This document shows, in pieces, positions 46,823 through 57,283 of a stretch of 64,000 nucleotides of DNA. The position numbers were made by a program, and so were the translations under genes. The DNA comes from Neodidymelliopsis sp. IMI 364377 (lineage: Eukaryota; Ascomycota; Dothideomycetes; Pleosporales; Didymellaceae): contig JAPEUT010000024.1 in NCBI GenBank assembly GCA_027946375.1, positions 94,758 to 158,757 on the forward strand, read 5' to 3'. The notes beneath the pieces were generated by a model, which ran no database searches, had not been told where the DNA came from, and saw only the letters and a program-made list of their open reading frames with translations. The first letter of the stretch is position 1. Each line of letters opens with the position of its first letter.

Positions 46823-48702
46823 GATTGCAAGGAAATTGTGTTTAGTCTGGACGTAATCAGTGTCTAGACTTGCATCTCAGTACGCCTGAGACTACTGTGC
46901 CAGCTGGAGAACTAACGGTGATTATTCCAAAGGTGTGGGTGTAATTGGAGTATCGTGTCCTGTTATTCAGACGGGAAAGCACACAAGCAAATGCAAAGCA
47001 AGTGGCAAGAACACTCTCGCCCACCAAAACGAAACGATCAAGAGATTGACAAGAGATGATCAGATGAAGCTAGCATCAGCCTCCTTCAGGCCCATTTCCC
47101 ACCTCGCGAACCCCTAACACCGTTATTGATACAACGCATTCACCGTGTGACAACATTGCTTGGCAAGTGACGTCGATTCAGGGTCCAGCATGCGGAGATC
47201 TAACCTAAAAGTGGCAGCTTTTTCGGCGCTCTATCGGCGATTCAACCCGATTCACGCGACCGCAGCGGCTCACTTGCATCGATAATCGGGTCGATGATAC
47301 GTTTTGTGTGGACGAGGCGAGTGTACGGTGCTGGGAGTGGCGGGAATGTCACACTGGTGGAACGGGTCGTGCCTCGAGCAAAGCAAACGAAGACGACCAC
47401 TTTACGAGAGCCGCTCAAGCTCAACTATGGGCCGTCTTATCTCTGAGATGGTTTTTTTCTCACGAAAGAAGAACAGAGACGACAACATCGCGAACCCCAT
47501 CTCCCCTTTCCACAATTGGCGCATTCCAGAGAAGTAACAAAGACCCCGTGTTCTTTCGCACTTCAACCCGAGAACATGGGTAGCACGACCCCACGGTTGT
47601 CGACCCATGTCTACGTACGATGATGACCCACTGGACCCGTAACAGCTCCTTCGGTCCAGACTTGACGCATCTCACCTCCTCTGTGATGTCAGCTCACGCC
47701 AGTCCGGGGTTAAGACGTCACTCGACATCTCATCACTCGACTTCTTCTCTGCAATGTAAATGCGTGAAAGAGACTTCAGGTCTTCTAATGCAATCTGATA
47801 CTCTAGGATGAGACTCCAGAAGACGAGGACGATGATGTCAACTGGCACATAACATATCCTCCCCACGATCGGTAATATTGGAATGTCGCGTCAACTACAA
47901 CGCCGACAGTATCATGACGATGAATATCAACATTCGAGTAACAACTCATGGAAGCTCTCAACGCAGAGGAGCTACCTATTCTAACGAACTCTGTCCCTTC
48001 CTCCCAACTCTGTAAAACCTTCCATCCAAATCCCACCATGCATCCCAAACGCGGCCGTCCTCATCAAGCAACCACACTCGGTACACACATCAACTTCCAA
48101 TCGAGGTGTAATCAACCATACAACCATACATCTGCCGCAGAAATTAAAACACCCCCTCTTTCCCCTTCTTCCCCTCCTCTCCTCCTCTCTAACACCACCC
48201 CATTTGTTCATTACTACATCTTAGCTATGGTTATGGTTATTGTCATACACGGACCCTATAACCCCTCAACCCTCTATTTCTACTCATCCCCTCTTCTCCT
48301 TGATTCCCCTGTACACCTGGACAATCTGTCCACTCTGTCTACTTCACCCAGCCCCCTCTTCTTACCCCATCTCTCTATAGTTTTCGCGCTTCACTTCTCT
48401 AGTTATATTTCTTTTATTCGGGTTTTGCGTTTAGTGGCACTATGTTGTCTTGATACTCTTTCGAGTCTATGTGGGGTGGCGTGAATGGGGAGAAGACATG
48501 TCGGAATACGGATATCGATTAATGGGACGTATAGTTAGTGATAGGTAGAGGGGTAGGTAACGACTCCATGCTCAACGGCTGACACTGACGAAGGTTGAAT
48601 ATGAGTTTGGGTTGGAGGGATTATATATGACCAGTAATATGGAGAAACAAGAGCTTGTTGATACAAAAGTGACACTCGAAACTAAAGACGAGTAAAAAAA
48701 AA
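46823..48702. other. Intergenic region, mostly pyrimidine-rich
   Basis: About 1.9 kb. A plus-strand frame at 47948-48484 runs through a polypyrimidine tract (around 48140-48190) and has a composition unlike a protein. Nothing here is convincing as a gene. Confidence 0.45.
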
Positions 48703-48894
48703 CTATTGATATTCCCCCGCTTTTCTCGTAACGCCTGACTGTGGTGTATCGCAACCGTAGTAGTAGTAGTGCATCCCCCCCATGTGCGCCGCTCCAAGTC
48801 CCAGTGAATCCTGCACGACCTCTTCATCTTCACCAGACAGTTCGTCAATAATCTCCAAGCTACTATCCTCAAACTCGCATGACTGGGTAGCCAT
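48703..48894 (-). CDS. 63-codon ORF directly after the STU1 stop codon
   Basis: The STU1 stop (TAG, 48895-48897) is followed at once by ATG at 48892-48894 in the same frame, opening 63 codons. The product is acidic (EFEDSSLEIIDELSGEDEEVVQDS) and ends in a Tyr-rich stretch (HYYYYG). Codon use looks coding. It could be a separate short gene translated by re-initiation, a readthrough extension of STU1, or an ORF in the 3' UTR. I cannot tell from sequence alone. Confidence 0.3.
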   Translation of the reverse strand: MATQSCEFEDSSLEIIDELSGEDEEVVQDSLGLGAAHMGGMHYYYYGCDTPQSGVTRKAGEYQ

Positions 48895-51800
48895 CTAAGC
48901 CTTCTCCTTCTTGGCGAGATAGTATGTCAGGAGATTGAGCTGCTGTTCGCGTGCGCCGGCGACGGCCTCCCAGAAAGCTTTTGGCTCGCCGCCGGGCCTG
49001 ACGATGCGCTCGTGCAGCGTCACGCAGAAGTCGATGTTGGCTTTCCTAATGTCGGCGTCTTGGTCTTCCATACATCTGACTGCGAGCCTGCCAAGGCGGT
49101 GAGTCTGCTCTTGGGTGAGCACGACGTTCTTTGCGCTGGTGACTTCTACGAGAGAAGCTAGCGTGCGCAGCGACATGGTCATTGTGCGTGTTGTGCTGAC
49201 AGCAGGTGTCGAGGATTTGGAGTTTGGAGAAGAGGTGGGTGTTGATGCGGGCATGTCTTCGATGAGGCCAAGTACAGCATTCAAGCAATCCGAGACTTGA
49301 CCGTAGCGGACGATCTCGTTAGCTGTCGCTTCCATATCGCCTGCGATGTGAGAAGTGTTCTCGTGCTGTGCCTTTGCCTGCAAAATGGTGCAGAGGACTT
49401 GAGAAAAGTACTTCGCCGTCTCCCTGCGGTACAAGGATAGCATTGCACGAATGGTTGCGAGTGCCTGGCTCTTGCAGGAGCCGGCCTTCATGGAAGGAAG
49501 TTTGAGGTCTTCTGTCGGAGTTTGGAAGTAGTCGAGGCACGCGAGGAGGAGTCTACCAAACACCTCATCGTTAGGACCCCAGATCTCTTGGTTCGACTTG
49601 ATTGCGTCCTGGATTTTGCGGAACATGCCCGCATCAACCGTGCGTCCTTCAATCTTCTTCATAGCGCTCGCAAGCAGCTGTCTGTTCTTGAGAGTTTCGG
49701 GGCTGTTCGCATCGTTCTCGGTGTGCATTACGCTTCCTGTGCTGGTTGTCTTGAGATGACCGCGGTTGTGCTCCTCGGTCTCTTCACCCATCATAGCACC
49801 ACCACCATTGCTGCCTGTACTCAGTCTGCGCTCGTTACTCTTTTGATCGATGGGAAGTTCTGCAAGTACTGGTGTATCTTGCTCTTCGTCTGCAGTCGCT
49901 GGCTCGTCGCCCATGAAAGGATCTTCGTAGACCTCAACCTCTTCTTGACCAGATCGATCTGGAGATTTCACCCGCGGGCTTTGCGCTGGCAAAAGGCTAG
50001 GACTCTTCTGAGAGACGGCTCGTGGACTCGGTACAGGTAATCGTCCCGGTGTTGGCGTTGGCTTAGGCGGTGTGCTCTGCACGCGTTGTGATATGGGGCG
50101 CGCAAGGCTGGGGACGTTGATCATCGTGAAGTTGTCCTGGTCGTCCATGTCAAGTGCGTTACTGTCAACAGAAGCCCGCTTGTCCATCCCGTTCCTTTGC
50201 CGAAAAGGCATAGTGCCATCGTGGTGGCTTTGCGATCGAACCCATGGCTTCACCATGGTCAAGTCTTCGTCTCTGGACGGAGTCGCCGCCGGACTATCTT
50301 GTCGCGAGCTTGTGCTAGGCGTCTTTCGGTGCGTTGACGCTGCAGCCTGACCAATTCTAGACTTACTACGAACAGGGCTGACAGCTGGGCTATTCTGAGT
50401 TTGCGACCGTGGCCGAGCTGCACTCGAAGTTGATGACCCAACAGATTTCTTTAACGATTTGACGGCCGGTGTCTTCTCTGGAGTCGTCGTTGTCGATGGA
50501 GTGATCTTGTTTTGTCGCACGGAGTATGGGTCCGCCGTCTTAGGTCGATTCAGTTCAGGTCGACGAATTGGCCGGCGTACAGTGCCACTCATGAGAGACC
50601 CAGTCCCGGTTGAACTCTTCAAAGCTGACTTTGTAGATTCGCCTGACATAGCAGATGGCGGACGTGCCGGACCGTTTGAGGATGAGGAAGCGTTGGACAT
50701 GGTCCTTGCACCTGCGCCCAAAGACTTTGACGAGACCGACCTTGAGGGAGAGTAGCTTGCGGCAGCAGAGTTAGGACGATCCATAACACCTTTGGTAGCT
50801 GCCAGTTTTGCCCGCCTTTGCTCTGCAATCTTCTCCTTCAGGCTAACTCTTGCAGCACCTGGCCCGACGGACTTTGAGAAAGAGGCTGTGTTGCTGGGTT
50901 GCGATGATGCGAGCGACGCGTTCGGGTTGTTGGGATCCCTGTCCAGACCTGTCTTCTCACGCTTCTCGAGAGTTTCGTACATGCTACAACTACAGTCAGC
51001 AGTTGCCTTCGTCTGCGTCAGTGAAAAAACTTACGCTTCAGCCCGCTGAGGCCAAACCAGAGCAAACGTCCAGTAAGTGCTTCGATAGGCCTCGCGCACC
51101 TTGGGGTTTGCGTCTGTCAAACCCTTCTTCAGGATCTTGTCAAAGCTGTCCAGCCCTCCAGAGTGCTCAATGTGCGATTTGTGTTTCCGAATGAGTGTCT
51201 TTACCCAGCTTGCTGAGAATGTGCGAGGCTGAACATTCTTGTCCTGCGAGGCGAACTGGACGTGCTGCAGAATGCGGTTGTTGAACGACACGTTGGACAG
51301 AAGCGCTTCCACTGTCACGTTTCCGTTCTGTGCTGCAATGTTCTTTGTGGCGGCGCACATCTTGATGAAGCTCTGAAGCAGAATCTCCACCCAGGGATCT
51401 ATAGCCGGGCCCAGCGTCTTGGCCAGCTCCTGCACGAGGTGGCAACCGTTGGTGGACATGGTGGTTCGTAGTGTGTTGGCCACCTTCAGAATGCCATCTA
51501 GCAACGACTTGATGCCCGCCATGAACACGGCGTGAAATTCGGTTGGCGCATTGCCCTTCAGTATCCGCCTTAGCTTCGTTGTGTTCTTGTCTCTTCCAAT
51601 CCAGTTCTGCTCGTTTTCCCTGCCCTCGAACGGCGGGGCCATGTCGCGGAAGGTATCCTCTAGCTCGCGCTGCGTATATATTTGTATGGGATCCATGGAG
51701 ACGGTCTCGGTCGGTGGGGGCTGCTCTGCGGCCAAGCTGTCTGCAAAGCCAGTGTCAGGCTGTAGCGCTTTCGCTCTCGAGGTGGGCAGGGTGCGTTCGC

Positions 51801-52652
51801 GTACGGGCGCTGGCGCTGGCGCGGGCTCGATGTGCTCGTCGTCCATAGCAGCGGCGGCGTCGTCGAGGTGTGTGGTGATGAAGGTCGCGGTGGCTTTTCG
51901 CACGTTGTGAGCAGCGAGCTGCTTCTTTAGATTTACCCTCGCGCCGGAAGGGACGTTTCTGCATGACGATTAGTACTATAGTTCCAGAGCCAAGCTTTGT
52001 CGTAGGACTACGCACTGGAACAGCGACACAATCGCATTCTTGGCGACATTGCGCACTTCGGGGTCGGCATCTTCGAGGTTGGCGACAAGCTGGTTGACGT
52101 AGCTCTTGAACTGCAAGCCGTTGTTCTTGTTCATCTGTAGCGCGCGCTGGTCAGTGTTTGCTCGGTGTGTTCTGGCGCTGGTCGGCGACGAACCTTGACA
52201 ACCCACGTCATGGCCGTCTCCTTTGCACGCGGGTTGTTGCCACCGATGGCATCGTGAATGCCGGCATCAATGTCTGTGTGGCACCACGGGTACAGTTCTG
52301 TGAGCAGCATCGACGAGTGGTTGCGGTGGGCTTCGCGCGCATCGCCGAGCCGGTCCAACAGCACGGGGCACAGCGACGAGGCGTGGGTGGTGATGATGTG
52401 CGTCTCCTTCTGCAGCTGCAGACGCTTGACCAGGTGGCTGAGGGTCGAGAAGCCCGCAGTGACGAGGGCGGCCGAGGTCTGGGCGGTGATGGCGATCCGG
52501 ATGCACTCGAGTATGGGTGCCTGGCAGCTCTCGGGGACGCGCTGGTGTTTGATGCTGGACTTGAGGGTGCCGAAGAGATTCAGGCGCTGGTCTACGTTAG
52601 TCGACGCTTGCTTCCTCAGCGCCGCGAGCAGGGCGGCCGTTTGCTCTTCCAT
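48895..52652 (-). CDS. STU1: Microtubule plus-end protein Stu1 (CLASP)
   Basis: A CLASP family microtubule-associated protein that stabilises spindle microtubules and kinetochore attachment. Four exons: 52194-52652, 52016-52134, 51035-51958 and 48895-50983, giving 1196 residues. The N-terminal TOG-type arrays show in GTLKSSIKHQRVPES, LLTELYPWCHTDIDAG and NLEDADPEVRNVAK. A second TOG-like domain follows, ending with WVKTLIRKHKSH and YRSTYWTFALVWPQRAE. The middle is Ser/Arg-rich and disordered, likely microtubule binding, and the C-terminus is helical, ending in YLAKKEKA. Intron 1 uses a GTTCGT donor. The acceptor of intron 3 may be gttgtag or the tag six bases before it, adding two residues. 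Adjacent in-frame ATG after the stop is noted separately. Confidence 0.85.
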
Positions 52653-53278
52653 GGTGAGCGGGCGGGTGTTGGTTGTTCCAAAGATCTAGCGGGGCATGTC
52701 TCTATATGTTTTGACTACCAGCTCGTCACAACAAAACACCGCCCGGTGCATGTAGCTGCACGGCCCCACCAGCCACTAGCCTATCACCTACGCAACCGTC
52801 TGTGCGCGTTTAAACATACCCCTCACGCAAAGGTACCTAGAGCCCCAGCATGGTTCACGGTAAAGTGGTCAAAGCTGTCAAACCAGCATTGCGTGCATCT
52901 GCTGATCATTGAGCCGTGCGACTGAAAGAATGGAAAGCCATTGTTTATTGCCAGCCACATACACCCTTCTTTGATCTTTCTCTCTACGAGACGACAACAA
53001 TCAGAAGAAAAGGTCTTGTACGCGGCTGAAACACGTCACAAACAACATGCACCCCCCTGCTGAACGCTTGGAGCCGGTCGAGCCTAAGGCACGCCTTGTA
53101 CAACCCCGCTCACGCATTCGGGCTCAACAAAGGCTTTCTATAAGCAGACCCGAGGTGTCACGTACAAAGCACAAGGCCTTGTTTTCATCAAGCGGCATAG
53201 CAGACATGACTTGAACGAGTGACGGAGTTTATTTCAGAACACTAAACAAACGATTGCATAGCGAGATGCTGAACAACT
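52653..53278. other. Intergenic region, no gene seen
   Basis: About 630 nt between STU1 and THI4, both on the minus strand. It holds the STU1 promoter and the THI4 3' end. Nothing else seen. Confidence 0.45.
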
Positions 53279-54382
53279 TTACTCTGCGTTCTGGGCATTC
53301 CTCTCGTCCCAGACGTTGAGAGCCTCCTCGGCAGCCTTGACACCACTCAATGCCATGGCGCCAAAGGTAGGTCCCATACGGTTCGCTCCATCGACCTCAC
53401 TGAGCTCCATACCGCCAACGATCAAACCAGGCACAATCTCGCGAGTGCGCTTGACAATGGCATCCTCGGCGGTGCGCATGTCGAGACCACGCATGCCACC
53501 GAGCTTCTCGATCTGCTGCATGCTGACGAGACGCTTGACACTGAAGGCACCGAAGGGGCCGTCGTGACCGGTAGTAGAGACGACGAGAGGTGCGTTGATG
53601 GTGTTGGGGTCCATGCAAGACTGGTCTGTAGGATTGTTAGAGAGGAGCGCATTGTTGCAGGTATTGTATACATACCATCGTGGTGCATGGAGACCAGAGT
53701 CCAGTTGGTAACAACTCCCGCAATGCGTACTGCATTGGGGTCCTCGCTGGTTGGAGCAGGGCGAGTGATCAAGTCCTCGACTGCAGTGGCATTGAAGAGC
53801 TTGACATTGGGGAACTGCAGCACCTTGCTCAGGAGTGTCGAAGTGAAAAGAGCTGCGTGCTTGACAGTCACGAAGTCACCGTCATCCTCGTAAGGGACAC
53901 CGAGTTGGTCGAGGAACAACTGGGCAGGCTTGCGCATGATCATAGCGCTGAAGAGCTGGCCACCGAGCCAAGCACCACCGCCAGGAGCAACACCAGCTTC
54001 GACAATGGCGATCTTCAGGTCAGGGCGCTTCGATGCGAGCATGAAGGCCGTGGACAGGCCGCAAGATCCGGCACCCACAATGACAATGTCGGACTCGGCG
54101 TACGTGTCAAGGTCCTTGAAGTAGCGACGGGCTGGATAAAGTTAGCTTAGCTACTGGAAGCAGCATTAGAGACGTACTCATTGCCCTGGAGACCTGGCTC
54201 TCGCGGATAGGAGCGAAAGTGAACGCATCCCAGTTGTTCTCAAACTCAGCGAGAGTCTTAACCTGACCCTGCTGCTGGACAGCGGCAGCCTTAACAGCGA
54301 GGTTCTTCTTGAGGTCTACACCATTACCGTTGCCAATGACAGCAGGGGCGGGAGACTCGAAGATAGCAGCTGGGGGAGACAT
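53279..54382 (-). CDS. THI4: Thiamine thiazole synthase
   Basis: Makes the thiazole half of thiamine from NAD and glycine. In fungi Thi4 is a single-turnover enzyme that gives up the sulfur of its own cysteine. Three exons: 54178-54382, 53676-54131 and 53279-53625, giving 335 residues, normal for the family. The dinucleotide motif IVGAGSCGLS is at about residues 85-95, and GVAPGGGAWLGGQLFSAM follows. The sulfur-donor cysteine is in QSCMDPNTINAP (about residue 224, the equivalent of yeast Cys205), opened right by the intron 2 junction. GHDGPFGAF and GGMELSEVDGANRMGPTFGAM are also typical. The N-terminus is Ala/Val-rich, as in fungal Thi4. A TPP riboswitch lies in the leader, so it should be repressed by thiamine pyrophosphate. 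Confidence 0.95.
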
Positions 54383-54449
54383 GGTGTCGAATATTGCTCA
54401 GAACGGATTGAAATCTGCCACAGGTTAAGTCTGATCCCAACAGAGGAGC

Positions 54450-54590
54450 AAGCATGAGTCCTTTCGCTGGTATTATCCAGATCAAGTTGAAACCGTATAA
54501 TCTCAGAACGAATCCAGAAGCCCTCTGCCTTTCCATCCAGCCATTCGCGTAGGAAATGACTAGAGCGACACGAGGTTTCTAGAAACGAAC
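54450..54590 (-). promoter_or_regulatory. TPP riboswitch in the THI4 leader
   Basis: On the coding strand the conserved TPP aptamer elements appear in order: CTGAGA (54501-54506), ATTATACGG next to it, then TGATCTGGATAATACCAGCG (54465-54484), closed by AAAGGA. These are the invariant parts of the thi-box aptamer that contact the pyrimidine and pyrophosphate of TPP. A variable P3 arm precedes CTGAGA. In fungi such aptamers sit inside a leader intron and control alternative splicing. Donor-like sites lie at 54714 (GTACGC) and 54641 (GTACTT), and an acceptor near 54415 (ctgtggcag). The edges of the aptamer are approximate; the core is unmistakable. Confidence 0.93.
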
Positions 54591-54842
54591 ACCGGTTCAT
54601 GCAGTATACTTATCGTTGAGTATACTTTGCAGTGAAAGTACCTTGATGTCTTGAGGATAACGCCCGCTGACGGACCACATCTTGCATGGCGGCTGCCATA
54701 CTTGTGAAGCGTACCTGCATGATAGTCAGTACGTTTCTTGCACAGCCTGCAGACAGGTGTTTTGTGTACGAATTATAGTTCGATAAGACTCTGAATGATG
54801 GATTGCAAGAAGAAAGAAGAGATGAAGATGAGAGATGCGGGG

Positions 54843-54850
54843 ATTAAATA
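54843..54850 (-). promoter_or_regulatory. TATA-like element of THI4
   Basis: TATTTAAT on the coding strand, about 130 nt upstream of the first donor-like site, followed by a pyrimidine-rich leader. Assigned from position only. Confidence 0.35.
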
Positions 54851-55389
54851 GCTGGTTCCATCCCACGCCCATGTTTATCCACGTTCAACCGTCGAGTGGG
54901 GTAAACTCTACCTAAGAAATGCAGCTGCGTCAATTCATGATGATAGCCCCACTGTAGCCCGTCTTTGCCAGCGTCTCATTCGAGGAACTGATGTACGCTG
55001 ATGTAGATATGGAATGCGATTGTAATGCTAGGTGTAATATTCGGACGCTTGGTTCTGTCCAATCTCGATGGACCAAAGAGTCATCATCTGCTGCTCCATG
55101 AAACGCCACACCTCGAGACGACGCGCCAGAGACACAGCAACAATTGAGAATTTTAATAATTGAACAATTGTCTTTGAAAAGAATAGATAGGTTGCTGTTA
55201 AGTGCTGATGAAGTTTTGTTGCACGCTGGGCTCATCAAAGCTGTGTCAACGCTGGCTATGGTCGAGAATGGCAGTTGCGCGTACACGTGCACGTGATATA
55301 AATGCCATGTCTATGTATGTTATACATGGTGTGCATTCATTCTTCAGAAGTAACGACATGAGATTGCCGCTCTGTGCAATACCAAAGTT

Positions 55390-55399
55390 CCCCCCCCCC
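55390..55399. repeat. Poly-C run
   Basis: Ten consecutive C residues; a mononucleotide tract in the intergenic region. Confidence 0.75.
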
Positions 55400-56970
55400 T
55401 CTGTTCATTATGAACTGAAGTTCGCTTCAGAGGTCAGTGCCCATACTTGGCTGAAGGAAGGTCTCGGTACTCATCATAACTACCGAGCAACTTCAGGGTC
55501 GTGATCAGGAGAGGTCTAGCCAGATTGACCACGGGAGTAAACCCAATTTGAGCGTATATTACCACAGGGACTCATAACAGTCTGTAGGGCCCGGCCTCTT
55601 CCAAATTTAGCAGACACTAGAAACTTGGTCGTTGGACGGTTTCATCAATAGTCGTGGACGCATGGTGGTACTACAAAGCGAACAAAAGTACTACGCGCCT
55701 ATTGCTGTAAACGCGAATCCTGGGGTGAGTGGCGTTGTTGCTCCATCTGGCATCAGGCACCGAGAGCGCGGATCCTCTGCGGCGACGCTCGGTACGATGA
55801 AACAGGTCCGTGACCCTTTGCCATTCCCGCTCGTCGCAGGGTCGTGGTTTGATAAGGTGATGGCGGAGATTGAAGTCGAAACGAACCTGTCCCAGATGGG
55901 AGCACAAAGTCGAACACAAGCGACTGATGTTAGCTGTTGCCTTGTAGCTCGATCGGTCTAGGAGGTGTTCAGTATCATTGAGGGACATGGTTGATGTTTA
56001 CGCAGCATCTTGCCCTCAGACAAACGTTCTTGTCAGACAGACGGCGAACACGTGTAGAGTGGTAAGTAGGTAGTGCAGCGTTGCAACGACGGGCATAGGG
56101 TCTGAAACATGCCTTATTTGCGGCGGCGGCGGGCTGTGCTGCTGTCGGGTCGAAGCACCAATGCACCTGACGGGGACAGACATGTGTCAATACGGTCAGC
56201 AAGATGGGCGCGTACCTGCATCTGTGTTCGCGTTGGACATGTGCAAGGTGAGGTTATATGTAGAACGGCTTTTGTTTGCAAGTCCGTCAGTCTGTTTTGA
56301 GCAAGGTCAGATGCTCGGCAGCCAGCCAACGACAGGCTGCAAGCCGTGGGCGGCACCCCAGAGGTAGGTGTGCCGATGGTGAGACTTGACGAGTCGTCGT
56401 GCCGTGTGTCGCAATATCAAAAGGCGTGACGGGCGTCGCATTGAGTCGCCAGAGGTCGCGATTCTTGGGTTGGAGGGAGGGCTTGGACGAAAGCGGACTG
56501 GCGGTATGGGGTGCGACCAGGGATGCGCGGCCATGGCAACATGAAACACTCTCTCCGAAGAGCCTTGACGCGGTGCGTATGCTGGCCCTGCGGCTGAGGT
56601 TGCGCAGTGGTGAAGTTGCTGACTGCTGCCAACGGCGGTGCTCGCACACACTTGCTTGTCCACGTTGTGGTGCAAGTGTCATGTACCAACGCTGCTAGCC
56701 GCAACGACGACGAGTGCAGTCCGCAGGCCACTGTCCGCTGTCCGCCATCCACTGTCGTCTGTCCACTGCCCCAAGGCCGCTGCAGGACCAGCGAGAGCCG
56801 CCAAAGTCTGTGCATGCTGCATCCGCGATTAGCAGAGCGAGCTCCAAGGGTCTAGCTTTAGCGGGCGGTCTCGTCAAGCTAGGTACCGTACCGTACCACA
56901 TCTCGACGACCTCACCTGCCGCAGCGCCAGACACCGCACGCCCTGCACGCCCGTCGCCTCGCCTAGCCGT

Positions 56971-56996
56971 CGTTGTCGCTGTCGCTGTCGCTGGCG
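56971..56996. repeat. GTCGCT hexamer repeat
   Basis: About four copies of a GTCGCT/GTCGTT hexamer in the leader region of the LIM-RhoGAP gene. Confidence 0.65.
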
Positions 56997-57210
56997 TCCG
57001 CTACTCCTCCTCCTGCTGCTGCGCGTGTGCACTGTTGCTGGAGTCATGCCCGCCGGTTGGTAGCTCGCCTCGATTTTCTCTCGCCTTCACCTCGTCTGTC
57101 CGCTTGCTCGCCGCTGCACACGTAGCTGAGCCCTGAGCCCTGAGCCCGTCCGCTGCTCGACCCAGCCAATTCACCGCCAAACGACCACTGCGCCCCGCCC
57201 GTCCCTCCCC

Positions 57211-57240
57211 TCACCACCATCACCACCACCACCACCACCA
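57211..57240. repeat. CAC microsatellite
   Basis: About ten CAC/CAT trinucleotides just upstream of the LIM-RhoGAP start codon (57284). Confidence 0.7.
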
Positions 57241-57283
57241 AGTGCCTCCACCACCGCGCCTGCACACACGGCCAGGGCGCACC

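Larger units (their letters stand above)
54383..57283. other. Long intergenic region between THI4 and the LIM-RhoGAP gene
   Basis: About 2.9 kb. It starts with the THI4 leader and riboswitch. The rest has only shadow ORFs. It includes a 10-C run (55390-55399), a GTCGCT hexamer repeat (56971-56996) and a CAC trinucleotide repeat (57211-57240). The last 700 nt is CT- and CG-rich, probably the promoter and long leader of the LIM-RhoGAP gene. Confidence 0.45.

Noticed and set aside
47948..48484. Plus-strand ORF of 178 codons
   Set aside because: Runs through a polypyrimidine tract; low-complexity composition with no motif and no splice support.
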